Shown: piece by piece, positions 1-37,069 of the stretch
Layout of the letters: each line of letters opens with the position of its first letter
Position numbering within the stretch: position 1 is the first letter of the stretch
Origin: Cristatella mucedo
Lineage: Eukaryota; Bryozoa; Phylactolaemata; Cristatellidae
Direction of reading: 5' to 3'
Assembly (NCBI GenBank): GCA_009760855.2
Contig: WPIO01000061.1
Coordinates: forward strand, 1,367,501-1,431,500
Length of the DNA stretch: 64,000 bases
Position numbers and translations under genes: made by a program
Notes under the pieces: model-generated
Database searches by the model: none
What the model was told of the DNA's origin: nothing
What the model saw: only the letters and a program-made list of their open reading frames with translations

Positions 1-1463
1 CAGTACTCGATGTGGTGCCTGATCGCCTTGCTGACCTACGGTGCGCACCGAAGTCCTCATTGACTAGATTGGCCGTGGCAGGCTGCCATGTCCCGGTCCC
101 AGCCCTGCTTCGCCTTGTGCCGACTGCTTGCATGCGGTGCTTGGCATGCCAAGCGGTCTCACTCGTTCTTGGTCTGACAGTCGCGCACCTCTCGGTTGCT
201 ACCGTGCTATTGCCATGCTGCACTTCAATGTCTTACGTCTGGCTTCATGCTGCAGACTCTGCCCGTGCTGCAAGCAGGATGTCCCTATATTTATCCTATA
301 TTTATATTTATTCGTGCCTGGGTATATTTTAATGCCTGCACTACATTTTAAAAAGGCAGAGTAGCTGAGGGGTACATAACCCAACAGTTTTCGCCGGCCT
401 TGCCTCGACACGAAGCAGAGTACACAGCTCTGAATGGCCAATGTCTAAATGTCAGCCGACTTTGCCCCACACTGTTTTGTGCATGCCCACTTTCTTCTCT
501 GTGGTCGATTCGAACTTGTCGATTTGGATACAGCTATGTCCATCTGCCGCAGTGTCGTGCCCAACATTCTTGGGGCAGTGCTGGTTCGAGGCTGTGCAGG
601 AAGAACAGTTGCATAGGGCACTGTGGTGTCTTACGAGGCCGACGTGGGGCCTATGCTCTCGTAGCTTTCCCAATCTTTGCCTAAAAGCTGAAGGCTTTGA
701 TAGCAGTTACCTTGACCTAGAGACCTTCTCAGCTTTCTCTGACGCCACTTTTTCAGAGCAGTTTTCTATTTATAAGGTTTCTCGTTTGGAACCAAGGGAA
801 GAGGTGATAAAGCTAAGAGGTAGTGATTTTCATTCGATAGGGCATGGAAATCTCGGGCTTTGGTTTCCTGCATCAATACTCTATCTCAGGGGTCAGGGAG
901 CACCGGGTAACTAACCCCAAACGAAAAAAAAAGGAAAATACTTGGGGGATGTATGCTCCAAAAATTCCTAATAAAGTGCTGTGAGCTCATCAAATTCACT
1001 CCTGTATTAGTTGTATTGCTCTTTCAACTATAATAGATTAACAGCTAAATCCTACTCTTATCAAACTAGGTCCCCTTAAGAACTGAATTATGTGATCTCA
1101 TCAAAAAGCAACATTTCAGTTTGTCATTTGAAGCACGACAGTAGTTTTATTTAGACACAAATAGATGCTGTGGTAGCCAAACAAGTTCCCTCTGGCCCTC
1201 CTTCCAACAGTTGAGCTGCCGAGGCTGTGCAGACTGGGGTTTTTATGGCCATTGCCAACAGATCTGGTTTGACCTACAGCGTCTATGAGCCTCCACGAAT
1301 CGCCTTCAGTAGCTATGCTTGCCTTTGTTGCTGCACTGCATGAACCGACGTTGCCGCTATCGAATGCCTGTTCATGAACTCGGGCTTCGAACGTACTATT
1401 GAGAGCCAGGGTGTAACCTCGTGCGGTCGTTGTGGCTTTTTTAGTTACATTAGCTGCAGTGAG
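1..1463. other. 5' edge, no gene resolved
   Basis: If the MED24 reading is right, this is upstream intron of that gene. An AATAAA lies at 970-975. An ORF at 441-914 and a minus-strand ORF at 1116-1469 show no recognisable family. A short open stretch at the very start (MWCLIALLTYG) could be the end of an earlier exon, but it is too short to judge. Confidence 0.3.
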
Positions 1464-1597
1464 CTTCAAAGCTGTTGAAGGTCATTGCAGCTGCTGTCGG
1501 CTCGAGCCTAGCTGACCATATTGTGCGCATGATTGTAGGCCAAGACCCAGACATCTGCAGTCCTGACGTCACATGCGTTCTAATGGAGCTGCATCAG
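1464..1597 (+). CDS. Candidate MED24-like exon (a)
   Basis: The frame is open from an in-frame TGA at 1460-1462 to the donor CAG/GTACCG after 1597, where it ends in phase 0. The acceptor is uncertain: AG at 1462-1463 gives a start at 1464, and AG at 1470-1471 gives a start at 1472. Both keep the frame that reads KVIAAAVGSSLADH. Confidence 0.4.
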
Positions 1598-4248
1598 GTA
1601 CCGTGCAGAGGCGCATTGGCCTGCCGCTGGCCACTGGCGCACGGTGCAAGCCAAGGGAATCGCTCTGTTGCGCTTGGCTTAGTCCACCTCCGTGCGACTT
1701 AGCCAGTGTGCGGTGCAGTTGGTTCTGTAATGCTCATTCAGTGCAGATAGCCAGTGCCGCATCTTCTTTCATCGTCAGGAGGAGAAGGTGGCCGTACAAG
1801 CAGCAGTTGCTGTCGGACAGCACGACATGCAAACGGCCGGCGTCCTAACCAACTGTGTGGTGGGTACGTATTGTAGAAAGCTCTTGCGAAGCCTGTGTGC
1901 ACCACGCATGTGCATCTGTGCACGCATGCATGTGCCACGTGCATGCATGTGCCTGCATGAATATGCACGCGTTCTTTTGTGTGCACGTGTGACTGTAGGT
2001 ATGTCACACCTGCATGTATGTGCGAGTGTTTTCTTGTCCGTATGTGTAAATTTGTTTATGCATGCGTGTGTGCTAGTATGTATGTATGTGTGTTTATGCA
2101 TGCATGTGTGCTAGTGGGCGGTGATAACCCAGGAAGAAAGGTGCTCACTCTTCACGACCGAGGTCGTGGGTTCGAATTTGGTAGTAGGCGATCCTTGAAT
2201 GCCAACTGCACGCAATGCTGATAGCCGTTTATGCTCTTTTACGGCTATACAAATAAGGCTTTTGAATCAGCTAATATTAATATAATGGGTGTATGGTATG
2301 CTAGTGTGTGTGCGCGTGTGCATGCACACATACCTATGTATATCGTGCACCCTCGGTTACCGGCGCTTATCCCTGCAAAAAGTCTGAGTTTATTTTTGAG
2401 AGTGTTTACTTTCTTTGTATCATTCCTTTATATTACTTTGAACTTATTACACTGTTATCTTCTACTGTTATTTCTCTGTATAAAAATAATCAGGCAAAAT
2501 ATTGTTTACCAATATTTAGAGTAAGCTCAACGACAGAGTTTGTAGTCTTAAAAACCTCTTACTGCCATGCGATTTCACATGCTTTCAATAGCTAATATGA
2601 ACGCCAAAATGAAAATCAGAAATACAGTATGGTCCTGGGTGACTAACTTAATCTGTTCCCGGACTGGGATTGTAACTCGGGGCTTTTGCAACCCAGATCA
2701 TGATTTCCTGTAGGGTACTGGGGAGGGGGAGATTATTTCGTTCCCGAGTCTGGAAAAAAATCACGAAAAATAGTTACTACATAAAAATAGGAAAAGAGCA
2801 GATTTTGTTCACAATTTCAAAACTGCCTGAAACAAAGGAAAGGGAGAACTAAGAACCAAAGATTTATGGACCCTATGTAGACTAAGAGCATAACTGCAGA
2901 ACACATACATTGTAACAAAAGTGCCGAAACACCTGAAAGCACAAAAATAAAAAAGAAAGAAAGACAAGCATGTAAAGTACTTCCTTTTCTTGATTTCTTT
3001 GTCTACTTAATAACAAGAAGCAGCCATTCGTGCCTGTCTGCATTCAATTTATTTTTCTTGCGCAAGCCAAGGTTGTTTGGTTCATAGCCCGGAACGGAAC
3101 CAGGTTCGTAACCCGAGTCATTTTTTGCCTATCCGGGTATTCGTAACCCAGATTGTGTGGTACCCAAGACGAAAGCGTTTTTAACTGGAGCTTCGTTGCA
3201 TTTTTTACAATTTATCATAACGTAGTTTTATCTCCTTGCTACCACTGATTTGTAGGGAGAAAGCTGCCTTCCATGCGAATGACTGTAAGCCTTGTCCTGC
3301 ATCACCACCTCCAACTAAACGAGACCGTACAACGATCGTCTGCTGCTGCGGCACAGCGAAGTTTTGGTAGAGAGCAAGGATCTCAATTGAGGCCCTAGAA
3401 TAGTCTAATTAAACTTGAACACTTGAAGAATGACACCTGCTAAAGAATAATAAGAAGAGCAAGCCAGCGACCGAATAGGCAAGGGTAACCGATTTCAATT
3501 TTGAGGTCCGATAATCTAGTTCATGCTTATCGTGCTGAGTACTCTAAATATGATTTCAATAGCATCAGACAAGGATATCTTAAGAATAATAATGATGACG
3601 ACATTTGTATGGTACCCCAAGGGAACGGAATCTCCTTCTTAGCATTTTCTATGTGCTGTAATGGAAGCATGTCAGTTGGCTAGTTATGACGTGCACAGTG
3701 TCAGCATTCATAAGCAGTAAAAAAAATATAATATGGACAGAGCCTGAGGAACAGGTTGGTAGGAAGCCATGGTTTACGACGTAGTAACTTAGCATAGTAG
3801 ATTCATGCAAACGACGGCTGCTGTTGGAGACTCTTGTTAACGGCAGCTACTTTTGGTCTTTGCACTTGGACCTTCCTACCGATATGCATGTGTGGTGTCT
3901 TCCTTTCAAAGACTCAGCCTGATCGGCTGGACCTCTTACAGTTTAGCGAGTGGTCGTGGCAGGCCACATTGCATCTGCTGCTGCCATATAGTGTGTATGC
4001 TCTCTCTTTCTTTCGGATGGTGGATGCAGCTTCGCCTGTTGTCTGCTGTCTGAGTGTGCATGCACTACTTGCCTCCGACTGCCGTGTTCTCCTTGGCTGC
4101 AGATCATATGTTGAAAGTCCTGCGCTGTATCACCAGAGGCGGAATGCTGAGCCAGAGGACCCATTTTGTCAGCGCGCTCATTCAAGCGTGTTGCAGCGTG
4201 GGCAAGCCATATTCGACATCGTTTCTGAAGCGGATTCCCGTGGAGATG
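1464..4248 (+). CDS. Possible Mediator subunit 24 (MED24), C-terminal part, two exons
   Basis: Two open stretches with good splice sites join in phase: 1464 or 1472 to 1597, and 3942 to 4248. The first gives a helical segment containing ADHIVRMIVGQ. The second gives WQATLHLLLPYSV, then RRNAEPEDPF, then QAIFDIVSEADSRGD. In order and spacing these resemble human MED24 from its NNLIKELLKE region, through its VTLVLLGHILPG region, to its KLMRLLSSNEDD region. Identity is low and the comparison is from memory. MED24 is a tail-module subunit of Mediator, which links activators to RNA polymerase II in the nucleus. Upstream exons would lie before the window. The last exon is not settled: an in-phase candidate starts at 6886 (PVLTRLKTFQHILAAACG) and another at 7123 (FLSQYVESQLEQ). 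It could instead be another helical-repeat protein. Confidence 0.4.
1890..2110. repeat. TG/CATG-rich low-complexity tract
   Basis: Alternating purine-pyrimidine sequence rich in tgcatg, tgtgtg and tatgtatg. It produces spurious Cys/Val/His-rich ORFs on both strands. Confidence 0.7.
2108..2275 (+). mobile_element. SINE-2 copy
   Basis: A tRNA-like B box, GAGGTCGTGGGTTCGAA, is followed by the family's gcgatcc block, a short A/C-rich stretch and the tail ending near AATCAGCTA. The same order recurs at 14375, 55365 and 61625. Confidence 0.7.
2600..3830. other. Unannotated intron-like DNA
   Basis: No exon or known repeat is recognised. The blocks at 2640-2760 and 3080-3165 both contain short complementary pieces around cccgg and ggttcgtaaccc, which may be a degenerate short repeat. 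Confidence 0.3.
3942..4248 (+). CDS. Candidate MED24-like exon (b)
   Basis: The acceptor is CTCTTACAG before 3942 and the donor is GAGATG/GTACGT after 4248. The exon has 102 codons plus one base and enters in phase 0, matching exon (a). A second frame is open over 4091-4248 behind another good acceptor, TTGGCTGCAG. I prefer the long frame because its tail is acidic and polar like the matching MED24 region and because it joins exon (a) in phase. Confidence 0.4.
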
Positions 4249-4789
4249 GTACGTGCCGTGCAATTGTCTCTCAGTAGTTTGTGCGGTAACCACTGTCGCA
4301 TTCGGTAACCCCATGTTAAGCTTGGTGGTGCATAGCCGCAGCTCATGACATTCACTTTTTGAGTGAGCTCTTTTTGCATTGAGTTTCTTGCGTGGTAGGA
4401 ATTCTTTCAGGCTAATTCGAGCTCAGTACAGATATGGTCACTATTTCAGCCAGGAAATCAATTCTGTCAGTGCTAACTTATGAGTGAAATGGCCTCATTA
4501 AGCTGTAACAAGCTTTCAATTTCCCTGTCATTCACCAGCTGAGGCAAGGTCGAGGCCCTGCCTTATTATCTACAAAAGGACATGGCAACCATGCGGAGCA
4601 GCTGCTGTGATCTTTTTCTATGAAGCAATAGTGTGTCGTTTAGCTAGCATGGAAACCAGCACACACAAATTGGCACAGCAACGGATGTGGATCTGCATAT
4701 GTAGACAGCACAGGCCGTCCAACTCACTGCAACTTTTGGCAGCAAACTTGACCGTAAACCTCTTGCATAGGCGATTTAAAACAACCACC

Positions 4790-5075
4790 GATTCTGATTG
4801 TGAGGACTAGGCATGAGTCAGATCGAACCGGTCTGTTCGTGTCCAGATTGTCACTTTGTCAGGTCTCATCCCACCGGTGGGAATTCTAATAGGGTCTGTT
4901 CTTAAACCAATGCTGTTTGTTCATAGGCCTCTGGTAAACACGATTTAGGCTCACAGCATTCTCGGCTATCACGACATCCAGCTCTACTTGTCATTCAACC
5001 CTGTAGAATCAACTGTGACTGAACGCCTTCCTTGCCGACATTTTGTTCAGGATGTCGGTTAATTTCCTCAAGGGG
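4790..5075 (+). mobile_element. Degenerate CR1/L2-like reverse transcriptase fragment
   Basis: Broken reading frames still recall the family order: a PQGSVLGPLLF-like block, then YHDIQLYLSFNP, then a block resembling the KLN segment. Frameshifts and stops show it is dead. Confidence 0.5.
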
Positions 5076-5079
5076 AATG

Positions 5080-6220
5080 TCAAGAAAATATTTACAACAT
5101 TTGTCCGGCAAAAACACATTTTATTTGTACAGGGTACCTTTCAAAAGACAAATATATTAGAAATGGGATCGGAAGCTCCAACGACTTCCGAATAGAAGGA
5201 AAATGATCATGCAAACCACTTCTAACCTGCATGTAAACCGGAAGCCTCAATCTACAAACAGCAAGTTTACCGATCTCTACACGATATGTGACTTAGTCTC
5301 CGAACTTGTCGAACCTTGGTAGATCGAAGTACATGGGTGAAGGTTGTTGAGGTGCATTCATGTGACTTTTATACAGCTCAATTTCCACTTGGCTAATACT
5401 TAATATACCAGCATGAAATTTGAAATACAAGTTGAGCTCTGCTTGTTCTACGCGACTCTAGAGCAATTTCTTATTTTGGTTGGATACATTTTGCTGTACA
5501 CGTCCATGATTACAGAAAATGAAGCTCCGGGACGCTTGATGACACATACAGCAAAGGTATCCAACCGAAATTTGCCCATATCAATTATGTTGGTCTTCAC
5601 GACCCACTTAATAGTGCTTTGGCTGTTGTGCTGCAATATAAATGAGGCTGCTGAATCTGGTAGGCTTTACTTTATCGTAGTTTAGCTCAGGAAGTTTTTG
5701 GCCATCCAAGTGTGAATGTTGTTTATTACCTTACTAGCTTGCTGGTTCTCTCAAAACTAAACTGCCTGAGGGCTACTGAAAAGTCTATTACGCCTGTACA
5801 GTTAAGATGAAAATGGCTTCCAGGTTGGTCCGTAATCCCATCGAATCGACTTTATCTGTATTGGTGGACAGATGCAGGACAAAAATCTTAATTTGTCTTA
5901 ACGGGCCTGCCACGGCCTGGCTTCTCTTTACCTTGTGGAACCACTGCCCCTGGTTCAGCCTCTTCGTATCCTCAGATCCTTTCCGGACAATAAAATTAGG
6001 TCCTATTTTTTACTTAAATACCCGTTAATCTTATTATGAAAAACAGTTTGCAGAATCTATTTTGCAGAATCATGAAGATCGACTTTTCTCCTCAGAGCAA
6101 TGGCAACCTAGTGATGCCGAATGAGTAGATCCGGCTGAAGCAGAACTCGGTATGCTTGTCTCTCGTGAATGTCGGAGCTGGTAACTCACACCAATTCTCC
6201 TACCTTTACACACTCTAAAT
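5080..6220. other. No gene recognised
   Basis: AT-rich sequence with short ORFs only. The ORF at 5413-5685 is hydrophobic but matches nothing I know and lacks splice or codon support. Confidence 0.3.
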
Positions 6221-6224
6221 CAAG

Positions 6225-6495
6225 CTGCAAGTCTACTTCGAGGTCTTGTCACTCACTTTTAGTCCATTCATTCTCTTGCTCCTGCTTAGTTATCCGATAA
6301 TACTCAACTTCCCTCCGAAATACCAGTTCTCTTACTCGTATAGCTTTGCACCACAAATACTTCAGAGGCCATGCCTTCATTCCTACGTTCCTAGAGCCCG
6401 GTCTCTCATCTTTTCTGGAACAACTCTCTCTACAGCCTATGCCTAGAAAGAGAGAATTCTCTGAGGGCACCATATCAAATGTATCATTATTATTA
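6225..6495 (+). mobile_element. CR1/L2-like LINE A, 3' end fragment
   Basis: It carries the family block cttgtcactcacttttag, the aagagagaattctctgaggg hairpin-like tail, and a final ATTATTATTA run. Confidence 0.7.
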
Positions 6496-6885
6496 GATCA
6501 ATGAGAAGACTGGAGGTGCTGAAAGAGCAGTAGACATGCAAATGAGAGATGTGCCACATTGCCAAATCCCTAGTCAAGCTGCTAGGCCTTATGGTGTTTA
6601 GTAAGACTGTTAGCTTTGGTTTATAACCAACCGACTTTGCATATTCCAACCCACTTACTTTGAACGGTATTCATTCACAAGCAGTATGTACTGTATGTGT
6701 ACAACTACTCGGCTTCGATGCATACAATTACATTTAGTTACTAGCGTGGAGGTGCGGTTCACTCTAGGCTAAGCTACTGGTACTACCTTTAAACAAAAAT
6801 GCCAAAAAGCCACTGTGACTGACCGCCAGGACGTACAGGTCGGGTGTACCCTTTTGCTAAGGGAATTGCCCTCGGTCAAGCAGAG

Positions 6886-7200
6886 GTATGATGCCGGTGC
6901 TAACGAGGTTGAAGACATTCCAGCACATTCTGGCTGCTGCTTGTGGTCCTTGCGGTTTGACTGACTGGCGAACGATGGGCAGTGGATTCTCGTTCAGTGG
7001 ATTCGTCTTTGCTGCCCAGCTTCCTGTGGGCGAAGTGTACCTGACTAATGCTGAGGCTGTTCTGTGTTTACCGTCCGGCTCACATCGGCACCCCTAGCCG
7101 TAGCCAAACTTCTCGTTTCCAGGCTGCCGAGGTGATGGAGGACTGTGGTGCGCCATTCCTGTCGCAGTACGTCGAGTCGCAGCTTGAACAGTGTGGCGGC
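6886..7200 (+). other. Possible terminal exons of the MED24-like gene
   Basis: After the AG at 6884-6885, the frame that continues from the donor at 4248 is open for 70 codons. After the acceptor TTTCCAG, the sequence from 7123 reads EVMEDCGAPFLSQYVESQLE and then meets a stop at the edge of a minisatellite. These loosely resemble the MED24 C-terminal helices (LNRVLANLF and QFVQWFMEEC). No donor joins them cleanly, so they remain candidates only. Confidence 0.2.
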
Positions 7201-7300
7201 GAGCACTGAGCGGGGCTGGCCGAGCACTGAGCGGGGCTGGCCGAGCACTGAGCGGGGCTGGCCGAGCACTGAGCGGGGCTGGCCGAGCACTGAGCGAGGA
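7200..7300. repeat. 21-bp minisatellite, 4.7 copies
   Basis: The unit is gagcactgagcggggctggc plus c, repeated almost perfectly. The period is a multiple of three, so one plus frame reads repeated STERGWP and two minus frames also stay open. Confidence 0.9.
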
Positions 7301-8345
7301 GCGCCTATCAGCAGAGGTTCGGGCCATGTGAGCACAATCTCGTGTTTTGTTGTACATGTTTACGTGTACGTGACAATTTTACTGAGACATAAAATACGCG
7401 TGCGCGCGCAGCGAGTCAACACGGCAGCTTCTTCGTCTGTGGCAGCACAGCTACCAGAGGAGGCTACAACGGACCAGAAACGAAGCACTAGCATAACACA
7501 CTGCTCACACGCCGACGGGGCTTCAAGTCTGCCGGTCTCGCTCGGCTTGGCTCGGCTTAACATCGGGGTGCTGCAGCAACAACAGACATGCACTAGCCCT
7601 TTGTCTGTCAAGAATGCAAGATGCAAAAGCTTGTACAAGGAATATTGATTTGTCCTCTCCAGTGAATTTGTGCCTTCTCTCACTAGACAGTGCTAGTTCT
7701 CTGCTCCTCCCACACTGCACCCACCGGTGCCTCTCGGAGCAGCCAGCCACTGGCCTGGCTGAACAATACACCAACGATGTGTGGCCTTGTAACATCGTCA
7801 AACTGGCACTGGGGTGGTCGTTCCATAGCATAAATTTGAGGGCCAGGGTCAACAGTAGCCGGATTACAAGATATCCTTAATTAATTATTGAAGATGTCCT
7901 AGCAGAAGCAATAAATATGCCTTGCCTGTGCTAAGCCTGGGGGGGGGGGTAGTTGACAAGCCCAGTTACCTCTGCCAGGCCGCCCGTTGCAGGAACGACA
8001 GTGCAAACAGCTATTGGCGATCCGGCACAGGCCCAGGGGATCCGACTAGTCTGCACACGCTGTCTACTCATAGGATCGAGCAAGTGAAGTCGCTTGTCCA
8101 ACACAACTCCTTGTAGCGCTAGCTATGCTATGAGCCAATTGCGAGCATCCAGTCAGGTGAGACCGGCAAGTAGTTCTGGGATGAATCTCCCGGGAGCCTT
8201 TAGATGATCACAGCCATACTCGCAGTTTCAGTGGACCCTATCAATTTGTCGAAGCTTGCCTTTTGTCAAGAATGAGACCGAAGTCAAGTAGATTTAAGTT
8301 TGTAGGACATTTCCCCTCCTGGACATATACACACACCCCTAGGAC
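7300..8345. other. No gene recognised
   Basis: The open frame at 7145-7648 exists because of the minisatellite and continues into unremarkable sequence. No splice-bounded exon or repeat family is recognised, apart from a poly-G run near 7940. Confidence 0.3.
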
Positions 8346-8352
8346 ATTTCCC

Positions 8353-8416
8353 CTATGTTGATGAATGTATAACTAAGAATACATACATATAATGAATGTA
8401 TTACTAAGAATATGTA

Positions 8417-8456
<40 letters not shown>

Positions 8457-8489
8457 TACATATTCTTAGTAATACATTCATCAACATAG
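8353..8489. repeat. Long palindrome with AT core
   Basis: 8392-8420 is the exact reverse complement of 8453-8481 (29 bp arms), separated by a TA run. An outer arm at 8353-8381 also pairs with 8461-8489 with one mismatch, so the left arm is duplicated. Confidence 0.9.
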
Positions 8490-8494
8490 TGGGG

Positions 8495-8648
<154 letters not shown>

Positions 8649-8649
8649 T

Positions 8650-9285
8650 TAAATGAAGTTCATGCTCTATTAAAATAAACTCGACTCAGTATAATTAGAG
8701 GAATGGATGGATTGGAAGGATGGTTTCTAATGGAGCGGATCGGCGAGCTATACAGTTTGGTCCTGCAGAAGTTGTCCCACTCGAAGCTGCCAGGCACGTA
8801 TTCCTACCCGTCAAAGCGGCGCGCTACGGTGTGCTGCGAGTTCCTGCAAATGAGTGCTAAGCCTCAGAGGCCAACTGAGTATAACTCAACCTCAAGAGAT
8901 CTAGTTATGCCATAATATGCACTAAAGCGATGAATACGAGCAAGGGTGGATTTAGGCAGGGGAGGCGCAGCCCGCCCTAAACTCTAAACCCTATGGGGGG
9001 GAATGTCCAGGGGGGAAATGTTGGTACCCCACATTTAATAAGGATGTATATGCTGTGTGCCGGAGTACAGTGCATCGGATCCTCACCATTGGATATAAGC
9101 TTGCTAAGGATATCCTCGAGAGCAAGCTGCTGTAAGGAATTAAGTATGAATATTTAGACAGTTGTATGAGGTATGTCGGGCTCTCTGAGCTTTCAGTAGT
9201 GGCTACTAATAAACGAATACGAAGAAAACACAACTAAATACTGGTGCAAATAATTGCATTGATTTGGTCACTACCAACAGATGTG
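8650..9285. other. No gene recognised
   Basis: Short ORFs only, with a G-rich stretch near 8995-9020. No known family was recognised. Confidence 0.3.
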
Positions 9286-9289
9286 ACGG

Positions 9290-10010
9290 CTTTCCCATGA
9301 CGACATTTTAAAAATAAGCTAAAAACTCACCTGCTATTCTCACCATTTGCTCAGTTCACATTAACAGTATGGTGAGTGGATATGGGTGTTGATACTGTGC
9401 ACGTAAAACTTCTATGCATTCGTTGGTATATTACCAGCCAGTACTAATAGCTCAGGCAGCCATTCTCAGGCAGCCTGACATTGCTTGGCATCCCTAGTAC
9501 AGCTGCCTGTTCACGAGCGCTGGCCTGTCCCCTTTCCACTACAACTGGTACAAAATTCAGCGACTCGTCTGGACTGTCGTTAACCGCTTTGCTGCCACAT
9601 GTCACCACTTCTGTCTGAGCAGTACAGGCTCCCTATCAAGCATAGGATCGACTTCTAACTCCTCTGCCTGGCTGACAGGTCACTTCACTCGCTTGCAACA
9701 GCCTACTTATTTGACCTTTCTCCTCTAGTATGCTCTCGCACAAGCCTATCCTTGGCTTCATCAGTTCTTTCAACACCTCTCCTTGGCTTCATGCCTTCAT
9801 CAGTTCTTTCAGTCCCACACACCTCCTGCACTAAAATTTAAACCTATTGGTGATCGGGCCTACAATATGCATCACAAATCTGGAACTCAGTTGCAGCACC
9901 TGACATCACCTGCAATGGCTTAGCATGATTTTAATCTCTGTTAAAGATGCATCTGCTCCACTCAGCTTTCCCTACACCCAAGTTGGTCTTTTCTTGTCCC
10001 GGGGTGCTTA
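9290..10010 (+). mobile_element. Degenerate CR1/L2-like LINE fragment
   Basis: Remnants of the C-terminal block are visible: tccctatcaagcataggatc corresponds to the family's WLPVKQRIDF segment, and later pieces follow in the right order. There are many stops, and a short duplication (ccttggcttcat...) at about 9752-9800. Confidence 0.45.
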
Positions 10011-10088
10011 GTGGGCTACTTGGACCTGATTCATAGCATCTCACTAACCAGGGACGTTACAAACCAGTGGCCGCTAGTATCATCGAGC

Positions 10089-10235
10089 CGGTTTGGCCCA
10101 GTGGTCAAGTTGGTCGCCCGATCAAGGTCAAGATGAATGTATTAGATGATCAAGGTCGTGAGCTCAAGCTACGTGGCATAAGTGAGGCACCTGAATAGAA
10201 ATTAAGTTCTCTTACGGCGTTATACAAATGACATA
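10089..10235 (+). mobile_element. SINE-1 copy
   Basis: A-box-like TTTGGCCCAGTGGTCAAG, a degenerate B box, and the tail cctgaatagaaattaagttc followed by ttatacaaatga. Confidence 0.75.
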
Positions 10236-10239
10236 CATT

Positions 10240-10880
10240 CTTGTATGCTTTTGCAGGCTGGTCTAAGCATGGTACTTGCATGCTTGGCTAAGCCAACTAC
10301 CTGGCATGCCATCGACTCATAGTCATTGCTTCTCTAGCAGCGGTGGTAATAGCAATTGTGTTCTCTTAGGGTAATATACAAGTTATTATTATTATTTCCA
10401 GTACATGTGAAGCACATAGAAGAGATTGTTTCTTCAGCTTGCAAATGTTTCAGCATTATTATAGCTAATTACTGGGAGCAAATTACTCAAGCGCCACTAG
10501 CAAAAAGCGACTGTGGTTGAAGTACAGTATGTCTGGATCAGTCATACGACCGACGGTACACCTGACCTGATGACGGTACACCTGACCGGTCGTGGCAACC
10601 GAGAAGAAAAATAAAATCTCATGCCAGCATATTCCATATTTGCCGCCACTTTCTTCTAGCCATAGCGAGACGGCGAAGCCTTGCCTCTGTAGATGCGGTA
10701 GAGAGCAGCACTTTCAGGCTAGGCGATGAGCCAGCACTGAGGTGACTGCAGCAGCCGTACGAAGCTAACGCTCTGCTGTCATGCAGACAGCTCCGAAGAG
10801 CCTAGGCAACCCAAGACAAAAGCTGGGACAGTGCTTTGGGCGGCAGTTACTACATGCATTTGCATTTACAAGAAATGGTA
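10240..10880. other. No gene recognised
   Basis: Mixed unique sequence; nothing supportable on either strand. Confidence 0.3.
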
Positions 10881-10884
10881 AACC

Positions 10885-11060
10885 GATTCATCAGACTCAT
10901 TTATATAGCAGCAGAAGAGCCTTAATGAGCATCACTCCTGCTTTTAATAGGCAACGAAGGATTGCCTGAAACATGACTCAAACCCACGATCTGGGTCGTG
11001 AACTGAAGGCATTGTAACAGGGGAGGGGTTAGACCCAGGAGCCCGATGTGCCAGGCTAGC
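10885..11060 (-). mobile_element. SINE-2 copy
   Basis: The reverse complement carries the family tail (ctatataaatgag...), the gcaatccttcg block and a B-box-like AGATCGTGGGTTTGAGTC. Confidence 0.6.
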
Positions 11061-11064
11061 TGAT

Positions 11065-12250
11065 AGTGAGCTATAAGACCCCTGTAGATTAGCATAGCCT
11101 AAGATTTGTACAGATTTCCTGGCATATTCAAAATGGCTACTTTGGTTACCTGAGGGCACTATAACAACTGTATTATTATTACTCTGTGTCACATTCCTTT
11201 GAAGACGGTTTTTGGCACTAAGCATGCCGGAGCCTCCGTAAGGAACAACATGTGCTGCTGAGCACGCTTCGTGCCACAACATTCTCGGCAAAGAAATGCC
11301 TCCATTGGAGACCTTGGTCAAAGGAAGGCACTCGGAGCCTACAGCTGCCCGTACGTACCAGACACGCTTCGAGAGCAGCTTGGTTGAATGGCATGAAACC
11401 AGAGAAAAACAGCAATCTCTTGCATTAAAAGGTGCTCATGCAGTGCTGCCTGTCCATGCCTCAGAAAAGCCGATAAAAGTGCCAGTAGGCTGAGAAGGGG
11501 TTACCGGGGTATATCGCAGCTCAGGCAATAAAGCATCTGAGAACGGGATCCGAGACTAAAAAATGTGTAGTACAGCGGACAACAACGGCAAAAATAGACT
11601 ACAATAACTCGTTCACAGAGACGTGTCCCGCTGCTGCATTTTAAATGGACGCGTCCCGGGTTTCGTTAAGACAAAATATTGCACCGGATTTTGAAACCGC
11701 AACTCGTCGTTTCCTCATAATAAGGCATGCACTGTAATGCTAGGACCGCTGGTTGTTGCGGCCCACTCTAAATACACGGTCATTAATTAAAGGCAAGCTA
11801 ATAAAACAGCTTGATTGATATAGCGTCAGAAGATTCTTAAAGGCTATCACTACCTCCTGCTTGCATGGACAATACAAAATTGCCTCCTCCACGAGACGAA
11901 CCCGCGACCTGGGTCGCCAAGTTTGGTCGATGCGACGATTCTAAGATTGCATCGCTAGCACAACCGCACACTGCGGAAAGTGTCCACGCGAGTTGGACCG
12001 CTGTGCGGCGACTACACAGGCTGCCCCATAAGCACGACAGACACAAAAGCGCCCATACTTGCCTGGTTAGAGTCAGCGCTGGTTGTCCAGGTTCGGCGCC
12101 CTTTTTGAAACCTGCACAAGCCGTGAAAGCTCGATCAGCAAACGAACTGGTCGAGGCACAGCAGAAGCGTACAAATTTAACCAGCAAAGCGCTGCAGCTT
12201 CAAACCGAACAGCCGCCGATTTACCAAGCTGGAGGCACGACACCCACCCA
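11065..12250. other. Spacer upstream of WDR75
   Basis: No exon recognised. Short ORFs at 11218-11493 on both strands have no family. The sequence becomes GC- and CpG-richer towards 12250. Confidence 0.3.
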
Positions 12251-12552
12251 CCCCCCCCCCTGCACACAACCGAAAAGCAGCGGAGCGCGAGGCCTGCTCA
12301 CCGAGATACAAAATCGTTGGTATAAAACCCCAATGGAATGCCGTTTTGGCAACTCCGACCAGCGTGTAAATCCTATTTTTACTGGTAGGGCTGAGACTGA
12401 GAGGCGAAGCCATGACCAACGAAGAAGCAACGCACGAGGCTCGCGCGAAACGCCGCCGGAAAGACACCGCCGGAAGCGTGGGCAACCGGAAGACTCTGCC
12501 GGAATAGGCGTGCGCATGTCGCGCCCATGCGGTGAGCTACCGGCTGGCATCA

Positions 12553-37069
<24,517 letters not shown>

